This document shows, piece by piece, positions 56,913-64,000 of a stretch of 64,000 nucleotides of DNA (positions within the stretch are counted from its first letter, which is position 1; each line of letters begins with the position of its first letter). The stretch comes from Arenibacter troitsensis (GTDB lineage Bacteria > Bacteroidota > Bacteroidia > Flavobacteriales > Flavobacteriaceae): assembly GCF_900177645.1 (NCBI RefSeq), contig NZ_FXAO01000001.1:372001-436000 (forward strand), written 5' to 3'. The position numbers and the translations under genes are program-made. The notes below the pieces were generated by a model. The model ran no database searches and was not told the origin of the DNA. It worked only from the letters and a program-made list of their open reading frames with translations.

Positions 56913-57303
56913 TAGTACTTATGTTTTAGGTTCCCAATTAAGTTTGAAAATGGGTAAGGGCAATATTTTGCCTTAGAAATCCCGTTATGGGAATCCAATA
57001 TAAGGATTTATTGGTGGGTTTTTTGAATAAGAATCGAACAAAATTCAATGTTCCGGAGACAAAGTCAACGTTTTAATTCAACCTCATGGCAAATAAAAAC
57101 TCGAGAATTGGGGATATGTTATTTTGGGTCAAGAATTTTAAAAATCATGTAAATTTTCAGGGAACTGGCTGATGATTTTATATAAATGGCCAACCCGCTT
57201 TTTGTAAACATTTTAATAAGGGTATGGAAAAATTTTCTTTTATGTACGACCCCGATTGTCTTTCTTTTGAAACCCTAAAGGCTTCCTAGAATGAGTTGAT
57301 TTC
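56913..57303. other. 391-bp gene-free region
   Basis: Lies between the M81 gene start and the DUF2188 stop. AT-rich with no hairpin of note and no ORF above 22 codons that looks real. Confidence 0.4.
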
Positions 57304-57588
57304 TTAATCATCATAGCTTATCCGGTCTCGTATACCGCCACTCTCTCGATGAATAATGACATCGGCCTTGTATTTTTTGGCTAAACTTTTGGCCTTGCTT
57401 ATGGCCTTGCTCTGTTTTCGATGTTTACTGGTTATACGTTGGTTGCCTTCGCGACGCACGGCCCAACCTTCCTCATAGGGCACCACATGCTGGTGCCAAG
57501 TTCTGCCTCGTTTGCTTTGTTGCGAGCTGTTAAAAAAGACTTCCAAAAGCTCAACAAGGGTTCGTATCCAAGATTTGACGTTCGACAT
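57304..57588 (-). CDS. DUF2188 domain protein
   Basis: 94 residues. Residues about 30-94 match the DUF2188 pattern: HQHVVPYEEGWAVRREGNQR, a conserved basic helix (AISKAKSLAKKYKA) and IIHRESGGIRDRISYDD. The N-terminal 30 residues are not part of the domain. Cytoplasmic by lack of a signal. Function unknown. It stands alone, with hairpins and a terminator in the 500 bp upstream. Confidence 0.85.
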   Translation of the reverse strand: MSNVKSWIRTLVELLEVFFNSSQQSKRGRTWHQHVVPYEEGWAVRREGNQRITSKHRKQSKAISKAKSLAKKYKADVIIHRESGGIRDRISYDD

Positions 57589-57796
57589 ATTCGATTATTG
57601 TTGTTCCTAAGATACTATTATTTCCAGTTTTCCGATTGATGAAATTGAATCGGTGGGGTTCTCGGAAAAAGTTACATTATATATTCTGGCGAAAAAGCGA
57701 GCTGCGCTTCGGCCATTGAATCCGGGAAGCGATGTCGACAAAAGGATGTTTATGAATTAATACCTTCAAAGAACAATAATAAGCAATAACTAAACG

Positions 57797-57822
57797 AAAA
57801 AACTACCCGTAGGTGGTTTTTT
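57797..57822. terminator. Orphan intrinsic terminator
   Basis: An 11-bp stem (one G-U pair) AAAAAACTACC / GGTGGTTTTTT with loop CGTA, with U-tracts for either strand. No gene on either strand ends near it: it stands over 200 bp from DUF2188 and 275 bp from the MORN-like gene. An unannotated small RNA or short transcript is implied. Confidence 0.6.
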
Positions 57823-57870
57823 AAAGTGGAGCCGTAGGATTGTGTGTCCTTAATTATCAAAATGTTGCAA

Positions 57871-57923
57871 ATAAAAATACCCATGGTTATCACATGGGCA
57901 TCCTAAAGTTTTCAAAAATGCCC
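57871..57923 (-). promoter_or_regulatory. Attenuator-like pair of competing hairpins
   Basis: On the minus strand, GGGCAT (57923-57918) can pair with ATGCCC (57901-57896). The next arm CCCATG (57898-57893) overlaps that and pairs with CATGGG (57885-57880), followed by ATTTTTAT. The two stems share three bases and cannot form together, as in an antiterminator/terminator switch. A 16-codon ORF (MPRALRYSKIRSKPKA) lies 20 bases before, at 57943-57993. No downstream gene is obvious before DUF2188, 290 bases away. Confidence 0.4.
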
Positions 57924-58024
57924 GCGTAACATTAGCATTTCGTCAGGCCTTTGGTTTGCTACGTATTTTTGAGTATCGTAGAGCCCTTGGCATTAGAATA
58001 TCTTATCTATGGCCCAGCAAATAA

Positions 58025-58068
58025 GTCAATTGCCCTATTGAACCAACCTTGGTTACTGACTAGGTTTG
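58025..58068 (+). promoter_or_regulatory. Promoter of the MORN/CHAT operon with shared upstream block
   Basis: GTCAATTGCCCTATTG (58025-58040) contains a -33-like TTG and is followed, after 20 bp, by TAGGTTTG (58061-58068), a perfect TAnnTTTG. The ATG of the first gene is 28 bases on. The same 16-bp block and the same 20-bp spacing recur at 63160-63203. Confidence 0.75.
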
Positions 58069-58096
58069 CACAACAACCTAAAAACAACCTATTGAC

Positions 58097-58828
58097 ATGG
58101 ATAAAATTAAGATGATTATTCTATTAACATTACTAATATTTGGTTCAGTAGCTGCCCAAGATGCCACAAGATGTATAACAGGCGACTGCAACACTGGATA
58201 TGCATATGCAACACTTGTGGATGCCAATAATAAGGAGATTGGTTATCAAGTCGGTTTTTATGACAATGGGTTGCTACATGGAATTGCCAATCAGACTGGT
58301 AACTTTGGTAAATATTGGGGTGCTTATAAGAATGGATTAAAAGAGGGTTTTTTTAGTTATGAGAGCGAAGACAATATGTATGCCTTTGGCATGTTTGTTA
58401 ATGACAAAAAAGAAGGTTTGCATGTTATTAGGAATAAAAACGGTTACGACTTTAGAGACTACAAAAATGATAAACATGTGAGCAATAGTCCCCTGCCCAC
58501 CACTGGGCTTTCCCCATGTGTTATGGGCAACTGCGAAAACGGCAAAGGGGTAAAAGTGAATGGGAGCGATGCCGTATATAGCGATTGGAAAAATGGGAAT
58601 ATGCACGGCATGACGATGCAGTTTCTGATGTCCGAGAAAAAAATCGTTTTTTCGGAATTCTCCGGAGGTATTGTTAATGGTTTACAAATGATATGGTACT
58701 TTGATGGAAGCAAGGAAATTATGCAAATGCAAAATGGGGCCCGCAATGGTCAATACCTAAAAAAGAACCAGAACAACACCCATGAGGCCACTATCTGTAA
58801 GGACGGCCAACCAATTATGTCTTTCTAG
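58097..58828 (+). CDS. Exported MORN-like repeat protein
   Basis: 243 residues with a signal peptide ending SVAAQ. The mature part has a repeated pattern of Tyr/Gly-Lys-Asn-Gly (YDNGLLHGIA; YKNGLKEGFF; FVNDKKEGLH; YKNDKHVS; WKNGNMHGMT; GGIVNGLQM; QNGARNGQY), which is the MORN-type beta-hairpin repeat found in bacterial YwqK-like proteins. Two copies of a C-x-x-G-x-C segment (CITGDC; CVMGNC) may form disulfides and divide the protein into two halves. MORN repeats often mediate lipid or protein binding. No reaction is proposed. It is first in a run with the CHAT gene and two membrane proteins, under the shared promoter. Confidence 0.75.
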   Translation: MDKIKMIILLTLLIFGSVAAQDATRCITGDCNTGYAYATLVDANNKEIGYQVGFYDNGLLHGIANQTGNFGKYWGAYKNGLKEGFFSYESEDNMYAFGMFVNDKKEGLHVIRNKNGYDFRDYKNDKHVSNSPLPTTGLSPCVMGNCENGKGVKVNGSDAVYSDWKNGNMHGMTMQFLMSEKKIVFSEFSGGIVNGLQMIWYFDGSKEIMQMQNGARNGQYLKKNQNNTHEATICKDGQPIMSF

Positions 58829-58866
58829 GCTTCCAATAACTTGTAGTCATATTAAAAAAGCACATT

Positions 58867-61728
58867 ATGCGAAATTCTATATTCATGGCGTTCGTCTTCG
58901 CCCATCTCCTTTGTTGGTCACAAATGGCCATTCCACCCAACGATCCAACATCCCATTCCAGCTATGCTGCCTACTTGGACGCAGCTAGAGTTAAGAATAA
59001 CAATGCTCGGTTGTTGTCGGCAGGAGAACTATTGGAAATTTACCCAGAGAATGCTAAAACCTTTGGATGGTTGGCCAGTGCCTTGTATGGTAATAATAGA
59101 CCCGACGATGCGGTGATGTTTTCGCAATGGGCCATGGCCTTTGATAGTTATAACCCTGAAACCGGGTATTATGGGTTTATATATGCGGTATTTGCCAACA
59201 GGCCAAATGACGCAAAGCTCTTTTTGGAGAATATGCAGGCCGTGGGGCAAGATCAGGCAACATTGCAAAGGGATCATCGGGCATTGAGCGGTTATGTAAA
59301 CTCCTTGGTCAATTTTCCGCAATTGTCCGCAACCGTAAAAATGGCGAACGGATTTCTATCGGACTATAACAATAGGAGCATAACGCGGGCCAAAACCACT
59401 TTTGAAAATCTGGGTTCCAGTCTCGGGGCTACTTATGAAAACATTGCCCAGAATACGACCGCGGAAAAAATATTGGCCGATTGGGTCAATTCGGAAAAAG
59501 CAGTGGAAGAAGGCCTAATTACTAGGGCACTGTACACCGAAGCATTGGTTAATTTGGCCCAGTTATCGGAAAAAGTCAATTTTTTCTTTGGGCAAAAACT
59601 GGAGCCTCACTTAGAGAAAATAGTTTTTGACCAGAAAAACTATTCCTTGCCCTCTAGGTATAGGGCGTATTTAAAATTGGCACGGATACAGGCCGCCCTT
59701 AAGCGATGGGATCGTGTATTGGCCTCCAGTAGTTTTATTTTGAACGAACTGAAGGGGAGTGCACCGTCTACAGCCGTCTTGGCAAAAGCTTATTTCTATA
59801 CCGTCATGGCCCTAACCGAGCAACAAAAATATGGCGAGGCTTCCCTCATTGCCGATGCCTACATCAATCTTTTGCCCAAATTGAAATCGCCGGAGTACGT
59901 TGCTGAGGCCTATTATGTGTTGATGCGTGCCTATGCCTTTAACAAAGATGTGGAAAAAGGCAAGGCCATACGTAGAAAGGCCCAGGTGTTTCTAAAAATC
60001 CATGGTATGGAAAATCAACCCTATTCCTCCTTTGTGAGGAACGGCTTATCCACCACGGAAAACATTCTTGGTGAAGGAGAAGTAGCCTTAACGGGCAACG
60101 CATACAACGATGGGATTCGGTTGATGGAGTTGAAAAACTACACGGAAGCTGCCAAATTATTTGAAAAAGCCAAGGAAGAAGAAATCGAGGTGCTGAAGGG
60201 ATTGTCAACCTTGGCCCAAAGGGGTTATCTAGATAAGTTTCAACGGATAAATGGTATGTTGGCCGCCACTTATTATGAGACCCAGCAGTTCAATAAGATC
60301 TATGACGTTATAGAATCCAACCGATCCTATTCCCTATTGAACGATAAAAGAAGCATTATAAAACAACTGCCATTGAAGGAGCTTCAGGCCGTCCTGGGAG
60401 CCAATGAGGCTTATCTTTCCTTCATCGATGTTTCAAAAGGAAATACCTACGAAGGCACCTATTTGATGTGTTTGGTGCGTAAGAATGATATCACCATAAA
60501 ATACAATAGATCTGCCGGGGCCTTTGCGGATATGTTGTCCAACGACAAGGAACTCATTACATTGGAAAAGGAAATGGCCAAAAATGAATTCCGACAGCCC
60601 GATCTAGACTATTTAAATGGGACCAAGGTGAGAAAGCCCGGTATGTTTGCTCCAGGCGAATTCAAGTTGATGACCCAATACCTTCGTAAACACATGGAGG
60701 CCTCGGTAGTGGATGGTCAATACGTGTTCTACCAAAAAGAGAAAATGCCGGACCTGCTCCGCCGATTTTATATCACCTTTATAAATGGACTGGAGGATCA
60801 ATTACAGGGCATCACCAAACTTGCCATCAGTCCGGAAGGATTGACAGGTACCATACCCTTCGATGCATTGTTGGATGGTCAGGGCCGTTATCTGGCCGAG
60901 CGGTTCGAAATGGGCTATATTCCAAGCGCTTCCTTGCTGTACAGCCTTAGAAAACAGCCCAAAAAGAAGTTTGAGAAAAATGTTTTGGCTTTTGGAGGTG
61001 CCACTTATGATTTGTATTCAACGCCCAAGGCACCTTTAAGTTCTATCGGCGATCTCGAAAAACTGCGATACCGTGTGCGGGAAGATTTGGAAAAGGGATT
61101 GCCTTTGGACTATGCCTTTGCCACCTTCCAGGGCAAGGAGCCTATGAGCTTTTTGCAAGGCGGAAGAAATGAAGTGGTGCTGATCCAGAAACAAGTACCG
61201 CTCACGGATACTAGGCTCGATGCCATGATGACCGAGAACGAACTCAAAAGAATGAGCCAGGCCAATGAACTGGGCAAGTATAGGGCGCTTCATCTCTCAA
61301 GTCATGCCAGTGTACATCCCTACGTATTTGACCTAAGTGCCTTCGCTATGACGGTAAAGCCAGAACCTGTGAACGGGGAAGATGGCATGTTGGTCGTGGG
61401 TGAAGTGGAAAAACTGAACCTTCCCATAGATTTTGTGATGCTCAGTGCATGCCAGACTGCCTTGGGCATTGAGTCGCCGGGCGATGGTATCAAGGGACTT
61501 AATCAGGCCCTTTTCAATGCAGGGGTAAGTAGCACGTTGACTTCCCTGTGGAGTGTAAGTGATTCGGGCACCATGTTTCTGAGTGTGGAACTCTATGACA
61601 GGATGTTCAACAAGAGCATGGCCACACCCACTGCCTTGGCCGAAGTGAAACGCAATTTTATTGCAGGGAAATATGGGGACCAGACCCATCCTTATTTTTG
61701 GGCACCTTTCATCTATACGGGTTACTGA
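58867..61728 (+). CDS. Secreted TPR-CHAT protease-like protein
   Basis: 953 residues with a signal peptide (MAFVFAHLLCWSQ). Residues about 30-500 are helical repeats of the TPR type, for example ENAKTFGWLASALYGNNRPDDAVMFSQWAM. Residues about 630-953 are a CHAT domain: ITKLAISPEGLTGTIPFDAL, then the catalytic His813 in HLSSHASVHP and the catalytic Cys862 in LSACQTALG, plus SLWSVSDSG and YFWAPFIYTG at the end. CHAT domains are caspase-like cysteine proteases, often activated through their TPR part. The signal peptide places this one outside the cytoplasm, unlike the CRISPR type III-E TPR-CHAT. It lies 38 bases after the MORN-like gene and 25 bases before a membrane protein gene. Confidence 0.9.
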   Translation: MRNSIFMAFVFAHLLCWSQMAIPPNDPTSHSSYAAYLDAARVKNNNARLLSAGELLEIYPENAKTFGWLASALYGNNRPDDAVMFSQWAMAFDSYNPETGYYGFIYAVFANRPNDAKLFLENMQAVGQDQATLQRDHRALSGYVNSLVNFPQLSATVKMANGFLSDYNNRSITRAKTTFENLGSSLGATYENIAQNTTAEKILADWVNSEKAVEEGLITRALYTEALVNLAQLSEKVNFFFGQKLEPHLEKIVFDQKNYSLPSRYRAYLKLARIQAALKRWDRVLASSSFILNELKGSAPSTAVLAKAYFYTVMALTEQQKYGEASLIADAYINLLPKLKSPEYVAEAYYVLMRAYAFNKDVEKGKAIRRKAQVFLKIHGMENQPYSSFVRNGLSTTENILGEGEVALTGNAYNDGIRLMELKNYTEAAKLFEKAKEEEIEVLKGLSTLAQRGYLDKFQRINGMLAATYYETQQFNKIYDVIESNRSYSLLNDKRSIIKQLPLKELQAVLGANEAYLSFIDVSKGNTYEGTYLMCLVRKNDITIKYNRSAGAFADMLSNDKELITLEKEMAKNEFRQPDLDYLNGTKVRKPGMFAPGEFKLMTQYLRKHMEASVVDGQYVFYQKEKMPDLLRRFYITFINGLEDQLQGITKLAISPEGLTGTIPFDALLDGQGRYLAERFEMGYIPSASLLYSLRKQPKKKFEKNVLAFGGATYDLYSTPKAPLSSIGDLEKLRYRVREDLEKGLPLDYAFATFQGKEPMSFLQGGRNEVVLIQKQVPLTDTRLDAMMTENELKRMSQANELGKYRALHLSSHASVHPYVFDLSAFAMTVKPEPVNGEDGMLVVGEVEKLNLPIDFVMLSACQTALGIESPGDGIKGLNQALFNAGVSSTLTSLWSVSDSGTMFLSVELYDRMFNKSMATPTALAEVKRNFIAGKYGDQTHPYFWAPFIYTGY

Positions 61729-61753
61729 TATCATTTCGAAAAGACTTCACTCA

Positions 61754-62767
61754 ATGCCAGTAAAGGAGATTTTGCCCTTATCGCCTTCCGACATAAAAAA
61801 GCTCAGACAACAATTGATCGCCATGTTGGCGTTCCCTGTAATCGTGATTGGGATGTTTTTGTTATGTATCTCTTTTGTGTTCAGGGATTTCAAAAATAGT
61901 TTTGAGGGAGATACCATTGCGATATATGTGGTAATTGGTTTTTGCTTGTTCTTTTTCGGCATCATCGCCTATACGATCGCGACCACGGCAATCGATCTCC
62001 GCCGTGGGCTGAAACATCGTATCTCTGGAAGGGTAACCGAAAAAAGACTCAATGTTCAGTCCACAGGTGGCAGATCGGGAACAAGAGGAAAAACAAGAAC
62101 CGCCAGACACTATTACCTGCACGTGGATGATGAGGAATTTTCGGTGGATTATCGGGAATATTCCAAAGTAAAGGTGGGGATGGATATAGTAATGGACCGT
62201 GCACCAATATCGAAAAGGACACTCGATCTTATTGTTGTTTTACAACCTGATGAGAGGGGCGTTTCCCTTACCCATAAGGATACGACAAGGTTCCTTGAAA
62301 AACGGATTCCACATACCCGGTACACCCAAAGGGATTTTGAGGCCCTCAAAAGAATGTGGTATGCAGTGCTGAAACGACGCTTGTTGCTGGCTGCCCCGTT
62401 TTTATCGGTTGGTATTTTATTGTTGATTAGTGGTTTTTGGGGTTTTATGGTATTACTATTCCCACTTTGGATAGTGCCCCTGTATCAGGGTTATAAACTC
62501 CTTAGGGCGAGTAGAATTCATCGAAAAGACAGGTTCAGTGCCCATAAAAAGGGAGTGGCGGCCCTGGTGGAGGACAAGGTCACTATTACATCCAACCGCA
62601 CATCCAACTCAAATAGGGTAGGAACCACCGATGGTACGTTGGTGGTGAATACCGTATTGTACGATCAACTTTCGGTAGGGGATGGGATTGTCATTTTCAA
62701 GACGCAATTTGGAAATGTACCGATCAGCATAAGAACGAAGGATAATCAAGAAACATATCTGGTATAG
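61754..62767 (+). CDS. Four-helix membrane protein with duplicated beta domain
   Basis: 337 residues from the ATG 25 bases after the CHAT stop; the longer frame overlaps the CHAT gene and was rejected. Predicted membrane helices at about 21-43, 54-80, 200-219 and 220-240. After each helix pair comes a soluble beta-rich segment (about 88-142: HRISGRVTEKRLNVQ and VKVGMDIVMDRA; about 262-330: KGVAALVEDKVTITS and LSVGDGIVIFK), so the protein seems to be two copies of helix-helix-beta barrel. This resembles DUF3592-like bacterial membrane proteins. It is probably in the inner membrane. No function known. It is tightly linked to the CHAT gene. Confidence 0.7.
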   Translation: MPVKEILPLSPSDIKKLRQQLIAMLAFPVIVIGMFLLCISFVFRDFKNSFEGDTIAIYVVIGFCLFFFGIIAYTIATTAIDLRRGLKHRISGRVTEKRLNVQSTGGRSGTRGKTRTARHYYLHVDDEEFSVDYREYSKVKVGMDIVMDRAPISKRTLDLIVVLQPDERGVSLTHKDTTRFLEKRIPHTRYTQRDFEALKRMWYAVLKRRLLLAAPFLSVGILLLISGFWGFMVLLFPLWIVPLYQGYKLLRASRIHRKDRFSAHKKGVAALVEDKVTITSNRTSNSNRVGTTDGTLVVNTVLYDQLSVGDGIVIFKTQFGNVPISIRTKDNQETYLV

Positions 62768-62795
62768 TGTTTATGTACCAATTAATCCAATACTC

Positions 62796-63134
62796 ATGTT
62801 AGGCATTGTTTTAATGTTGATGGTATTGATCGGACCAATAGGGCTGCTTTTCACATTTCTCTATTTTCATTTTCCAGATGAATCGGTAGGGCTTATGGAA
62901 AGATGTATTCCGCCATTGACTTCAGTATTGGCAATTTGGTCGTTATGTACTGCGTGGATGTGGTTTTATTTGTTCAACCTATACATCAGCTTGCCCACCT
63001 TGCTGTTGTCCATTATAATGCATTTGTTGGCCAGGTCCAAGAACTTGAACCCAAAATTGCGTCAAGTGAATGCCTTATTGATAATGGCCGCCTTTCTTGT
63101 TGGTCTACTTAGCTATAATTTTTTTGATATTTGA
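62796..63134 (+). CDS. Small multi-pass membrane protein
   Basis: 112 residues with about four hydrophobic segments (2-24, 40-60, 62-80, 90-110) separated by short loops. A conserved-looking FPDESVG lies after the first helix and a basic ARSKNLNPKLRQ loop before the last. No family recognised. It is 28 bases after the previous membrane gene and most likely in the same transcript. Confidence 0.7.
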   Translation: MLGIVLMLMVLIGPIGLLFTFLYFHFPDESVGLMERCIPPLTSVLAIWSLCTAWMWFYLFNLYISLPTLLLSIIMHLLARSKNLNPKLRQVNALLIMAAFLVGLLSYNFFDI

Positions 63135-63159
63135 TGATGCCACATTCGGCTGACTTTAC

Positions 63160-63203
63160 GTCAATTGCCCTATTGTGACCAAAATCAAGGTTATATAGGT
63201 TTG
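63160..63203 (+). promoter_or_regulatory. Second copy of the shared promoter block
   Basis: GTCAATTGCCCTATTG (63160-63175) is identical to 58025-58040. After 20 bp it is followed by TAGGTTTG (63196-63203), the same -7 box. The next ATG is 24 bases on. Confidence 0.75.
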
Positions 63204-63227
63204 TAAAAAAAACTTAAAAATTATAAT

Positions 63228-64000
63228 ATGAAACGTAACAATTTATCCATCTTATCTTTTTTATTGATCTTATTATGTACATCTTCATTGGTAATGGCCC
63301 AAAATGTGAAGGATTTTAAAGTAAAGATGTTGGGTCCGGCAAACCTTAATTTTAGGAAAAGTCCTAAAAGGATCGTTATTTCGGATTTTCAAGTCAATTT
63401 TCAAACGGCCTTGCAGTTGGAGGACAAAAAGGCAGGTGGGAAGATGTGGAGAGGAGGGTTAAAGGGCGATGCCAAAGCATCCTTGACCTTGGTTTTGGAC
63501 GGATTGCAAATAGATGATTTACAGGAACTTACCGATAAATTGTTCGAACAGTATAAAGCAAATCTTAAATCTAAAGGTTTTGAAATAATCTCTATAGATG
63601 AATTGTGGAACCATGGGGCCTATGTAAAAGACCGCGAGAAACGTTGGGAATTAAGAGCTGGGCAAGGTGGTGAAAAAGGAGAGGAGTTTGGGGCGATAAT
63701 TATGCGCCCAACAAGCCAAAAGTTTATCGTGGCAAAGCAATCCATGGATAACAAGAAGACCGGCCCCCTTAAAATAGCTAATTATGAAGAACAGGTGGAA
63801 ATGAAGGTCTCGAACGGGAAAAAGGATTTTATTTTTAATAAAGTAGTTTTGAATGTGCAGGCGTTTGATAATGCTTTAAGCGAAACCTCCAGATCTTTGA
63901 ACCGTATGGCTGGGTATGCTCAGGTAAAGGCCGATACTGATTTTAAAATCAACGAATCGAGCTTTAACAGGTTTAATATAGGGCAAATGATTGTTCGTGG
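63228..64000 (+). CDS. Exported protein, partial (3' end outside window)
   Basis: The frame is open from the ATG at 63228 to the last base, 257 residues. Signal peptide SSLVMAQ at the start. The mature part is rich in Lys and Asp with no recognised domain. It has repeated beta-like segments (IVISDFQVNFQTAL; LTLVLDGLQIDDL; FEIISIDELW; FIVAKQSMD). It is transcribed from its own promoter, which carries the shared GTCAATTGCCCTATTG block. Because the end is missing, family identity cannot be judged. Confidence 0.75.
   Translation, partial: MKRNNLSILSFLLILLCTSSLVMAQNVKDFKVKMLGPANLNFRKSPKRIVISDFQVNFQTALQLEDKKAGGKMWRGGLKGDAKASLTLVLDGLQIDDLQELTDKLFEQYKANLKSKGFEIISIDELWNHGAYVKDREKRWELRAGQGGEKGEEFGAIIMRPTSQKFIVAKQSMDNKKTGPLKIANYEEQVEMKVSNGKKDFIFNKVVLNVQAFDNALSETSRSLNRMAGYAQVKADTDFKINESSFNRFNIGQMIVR

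Noticed and set aside
57225-57290. 21-codon plus-strand ORF between the M81 and DUF2188 genes
   Set aside because: Too short and without promoter or conserved features.
58867-61728. Assignment to a type III-E CRISPR TPR-CHAT system
   Set aside because: No cas genes or repeats in the window, and the protein has a signal peptide.
1-64000. tRNA, rRNA, CRISPR arrays, transposases or phage genes
   Set aside because: No T-loop-like motifs, repeat arrays, transposase motifs or integrase motifs were recognised, though a formal scan was not possible.

Overview
The window reads as chromosomal DNA of a marine Bacteroidota, most likely a member of the Flavobacteriaceae. The evidence is phylum-specific genes (the type IX secretion/gliding protein PorT, the lipidated TamA variant TamL, a short primary sigma factor, a YpdA-type bacillithiol reductase, menaquinone-type UbiE), many SPII lipoproteins, and repeated -7 promoter motifs of the form TAnnTTTG 20-55 nt upstream of start codons. 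No rRNA, tRNA, CRISPR array, insertion sequence or prophage was seen.

Layout. 1-8.4 kb is accessory: the N-terminal part of a leucine-rich-repeat lipoprotein (cut by the window edge), a 106-bp tandem repeat, a CPA2 antiporter with a USP-like tail, a lone sulfatase lipoprotein, a cupin, two GNAT acetyltransferases and a YfcE-type phosphoesterase whose 3' end is copied in a 46-bp direct repeat. 8.5-14.2 kb holds an atypical pyruvate kinase-like protein and a small uronate-catabolism locus (kduI-kduD-DUF4861) divergent from a LacI regulator, with a perfect 18-bp palindrome between them. 14.3-41 kb is mostly housekeeping: ypdA/rpe, a DEAD-box helicase, a B12/radical-SAM protein, rpoD, rpsO-pnp, tamL-fba-accD, trmH/porT/ubiE, trkA-trkH, an aminotransferase with a fatty acid desaturase, rsmG, pruA and apaG. 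Several strong intrinsic terminators separate these units. 41-49 kb holds PBP1A, two large exported proteins of unknown function that look like carbohydrate-active enzymes, and a single-domain response regulator. 49-57 kb has a tripartite RND efflux operon (OMF-MFP-RND), an M81/MlrC-type lipoprotein and a DUF2188 protein.

The most interesting region is 57.6-64 kb. A secreted MORN-like protein, a 953-residue secreted TPR-CHAT protease-like protein with intact His/Cys motifs, and two multi-pass membrane proteins form a tight four-gene run. A further exported protein runs off the window edge. The promoter of the run and the promoter of that last gene share a 16-bp identical block, GTCAATTGCCCTATTG, placed exactly 20 bp upstream of an identical TAGGTTTG -7 box. 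The two units are therefore probably controlled together and may form one undescribed cell-envelope system. Just upstream lie orphan terminator and attenuator-like hairpins with no assigned gene.
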